Below are positions 62,647-64,000 of a stretch of 64,000 nt of DNA, one piece after another. Position 1 is the stretch's first letter; the number at the start of each line of letters is the position of its first letter. This DNA comes from Paenibacillus sp. FSL R5-0341 (GTDB lineage: Bacteria > Bacillota > Bacilli > Paenibacillales > Paenibacillaceae): positions 5,146,001 to 5,210,000 of the forward strand of contig NZ_CP150241.1 in assembly GCF_037975235.1 (NCBI RefSeq), given 5' to 3'. Below the pieces are notes generated by a model that was given only the letters and a program-made list of their open reading frames with translations, had not been told where the DNA came from and did no database searches. Made by a program: the position numbers and the translations under genes.

Positions 62647-63786
62647 TTAAGGGAATATGATGGTTAACATTTCATTAATTCTTTTACCGTACGTGTGGTC
62701 TTTCAGTGTACGTTCGAGCCCTCGAAGTGCGATCTCGCGACGTTCCTTCTCATGAGTAAGGTAATATTCCACCTTGTCGAGCAACTCCTGCGGGGAGGAA
62801 TACGTCTCAATCTCCACACCTGGTTTGTAGAAACGGGCAATATCATCCCGTGCATCGGTCAGCTGTAGCGTTGTGGATGCGGCAATTTCAAACGTTCTCG
62901 GGTTCGGTGAAGCCGGCGGGATTTTGAGGTGATTGTTATTGACCGAGTCATCTTCGTGGGACCGATGCAGGTTGATGACAATTTTGGTGCCATTGTACAC
63001 ATCGTTGGTCTCCTGCGGACTCATCCAGCGGCCAAGTTCAATCTTCTCGCCATAGGCAGTGTAGTCAGGCAGGCGGTCCCACCAGATGCCGTTAAATACC
63101 GTATTGTGTGACATCAGCTGAGCCATGATCGGGTTGAAGAAGTATACCCGGTTCCAGTAGGCGGAGCCGATAAAGCTGACATCTCTTTTTAATGGGGAAG
63201 GCGTTGTAATTGGGAAGTAATGATTGGTGAAGGCGGCAAAAGGAAGGTAATGAACCGATGCACAACCGGTTTGGCGGTACAGTTCAACACAGTTCAGTTC
63301 CAGCGTGAAGATATGGTCATAATGATGCACGATCTCCAGCGTCATATCTGTATAGTACGGATCATCCGTGAGCCAGATCGCCGTCTGAATGCCTGCTTGG
63401 CGAATTGCATCGATATGCTCGATGGGAATATCCATTCCATCCAGCACAAGCACCAGATCAGGACGCGTTTGCAGCGCAATCTCGGAAACCGGTTGACGCG
63501 GATCAGAGAGGGTTACCTGAGCTACCATGCCCTGTAGTGTGGCCATAATCGCCTCATCCAGCGGAGAGTATGGAAAGCCTTTACCCGAAGATACATACAG
63601 CACGTGAAGCTGCCGGAAAGGCAACGGTTCCTGTGCACAATTCACAATATAGTTGGCGCGACCACGCAGATATCCTTCTTCCTTACCCGCATCATATCCG
63701 GCATGTTGCCCATTTTTACGTGCTTGATCTGCCAAGCTGAGTACGGGTGCATGAACCTTTTTGGTTTTACGGTGTTTGAGAGACAT
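62647..63786 (-). CDS. CgeB family glycosyltransferase-like protein
   Basis: It resembles CgeB, a Bacillus spore-surface maturation protein of the GT-B fold. Segments are LHVLYVSSGKGFPYSPLDE, PDLVLVLDGMDIPIEHID, FIGSAYWNRVYFF, KIVINLHRSHEDDSVNNNH and NPRTFEIAASTTLQLTD, the last two typical of the CgeB C-terminal domain. A basic N-terminus precedes it. It leads into the basic-tailed GT4 with an 18-bp gap and follows another CgeB-like gene. Confidence 0.88.
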   Translation of the reverse strand: MSLKHRKTKKVHAPVLSLADQARKNGQHAGYDAGKEEGYLRGRANYIVNCAQEPLPFRQLHVLYVSSGKGFPYSPLDEAIMATLQGMVAQVTLSDPRQPVSEIALQTRPDLVLVLDGMDIPIEHIDAIRQAGIQTAIWLTDDPYYTDMTLEIVHHYDHIFTLELNCVELYRQTGCASVHYLPFAAFTNHYFPITTPSPLKRDVSFIGSAYWNRVYFFNPIMAQLMSHNTVFNGIWWDRLPDYTAYGEKIELGRWMSPQETNDVYNGTKIVINLHRSHEDDSVNNNHLKIPPASPNPRTFEIAASTTLQLTDARDDIARFYKPGVEIETYSSPQELLDKVEYYLTHEKERREIALRGLERTLKDHTYGKRINEMLTIIFP

Positions 63787-63851
63787 ACCGCCACTCCTTT
63801 ATTTTTGGGATAGGGTTCTCGTTACTGCTGTACTTCAGATGGGGACTGGGA

Positions 63852-64000
63852 TTACAAATGTTCCAGCAACTGAGCGATGCGTCGAGTGAACGTGTGCTGG
63901 TTCATCGTGGTGAGAAGTCCACGCCAAGCCATCGCCTGTCGTTCTTCTTCATGTTTCAGATAATAGTGGATCTTGTGCTGAAGCTCTGCCGCATTGCTGA
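63852..64000 (-). CDS. CgeB-like protein, C-terminal fragment (runs off the window)
   Basis: The final 48 codons of a minus-strand gene are visible. Its segment LQHKIHYYLKHEEERQAMAW and RGLLTTMNQHTFTRRIAQLL parallels the end of the next gene (VEYYLTHEKERREIALRG..LERTLKDHTYGKRI), so it is probably a CgeB-type paralogue. It ends 65 bp before that gene. Confidence 0.7.
   Translation of the reverse strand, partial: SNAAELQHKIHYYLKHEEERQAMAWRGLLTTMNQHTFTRRIAQLLEHL

Noticed and set aside
1..64000. Looked for CRISPR arrays, prophage genes, transposases, tRNA or rRNA
   Set aside because: No regularly spaced identical repeats, phage structural or integrase genes, transposase motifs, or RNA gene sequences were recognised by eye.

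Overview
The window looks like a chromosomal segment of a spore-forming, low-to-mid GC Gram-positive bacterium, most likely a Paenibacillus. The signs are purine-rich Shine-Dalgarno sites, sporulation and germination genes (gerE, gerM, a YhcN-type lipoprotein, CgeB-type proteins), an LplB/LplC/lipoprotein sugar ABC transporter beside a membrane-anchored AraC-type regulator, and a rhamnogalacturonan glycosidase set. No rRNA, tRNA, CRISPR array, phage or transposase gene was recognised.

Left part (1-19 kb). Two unknown small genes precede asnB and a chemotaxis receptor. Then comes a closed five-gene minus-strand operon (9853 to 4659) whose members match, in order, the families named after Salmonella STM4015, STM4014, STM4013, STM4012 and STM4011: a leucine-rich-repeat protein, an ATP-grasp protein, a sulfatase-like hydrolase, a HemN-like radical SAM protein and a second radical SAM protein with a SPASM-like cysteine set. 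To my knowledge its biochemical role is undefined, and it is the best candidate here for an undescribed system. Next are gerM-rph-rdgB (a conserved Bacillales order), a YutG/PgpA-like gene, an ApbE/ferric-reductase-like membrane module, a metallo-beta-lactamase-fold gene with a methyltransferase, and a DUF72 gene.

Middle (19-42 kb). A catabolic locus for a rhamnose-containing plant polysaccharide (probably rhamnogalacturonan I) holds GH106, GH43, a NodB-type deacetylase and GH105, a sugar ABC importer lacking its ATPase and preceded by a perfect CcpA (cre) match, and an AraC-type sensor-regulator. An M20 dipeptidase follows, then about 1 kb of non-coding repeats, a TetR regulator with oleate hydratase, and the nagA-nagB-rpiR amino-sugar operon with a probable operator.

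Right part (42-64 kb). gerE and a YhcN lipoprotein are followed by a four-gene GldA/F/G-like ABC system ending in a DUF4340 protein, a GT4 glycosyltransferase, and a DHA2 drug exporter with a triple inverted-repeat operator. Then come another GT4 with a coupled 56-residue gene, and a long minus-strand polysaccharide operon: CgeB-type transferases, a GT4 with a very basic tail, WecB-, CapE- and RmlD-like enzymes, another SDR and two GT2 enzymes. It probably makes a deoxy-amino-sugar glycan, possibly for the spore surface.

Intergenic DNA carries several repeats. Two 195-bp elements share four inward-facing 26-nt units with the same 50-bp phasing. There is also a 166-bp element with terminal inverted repeats, a 118-bp imperfect palindrome, and five degenerate tandem units of about 126-152 bp.
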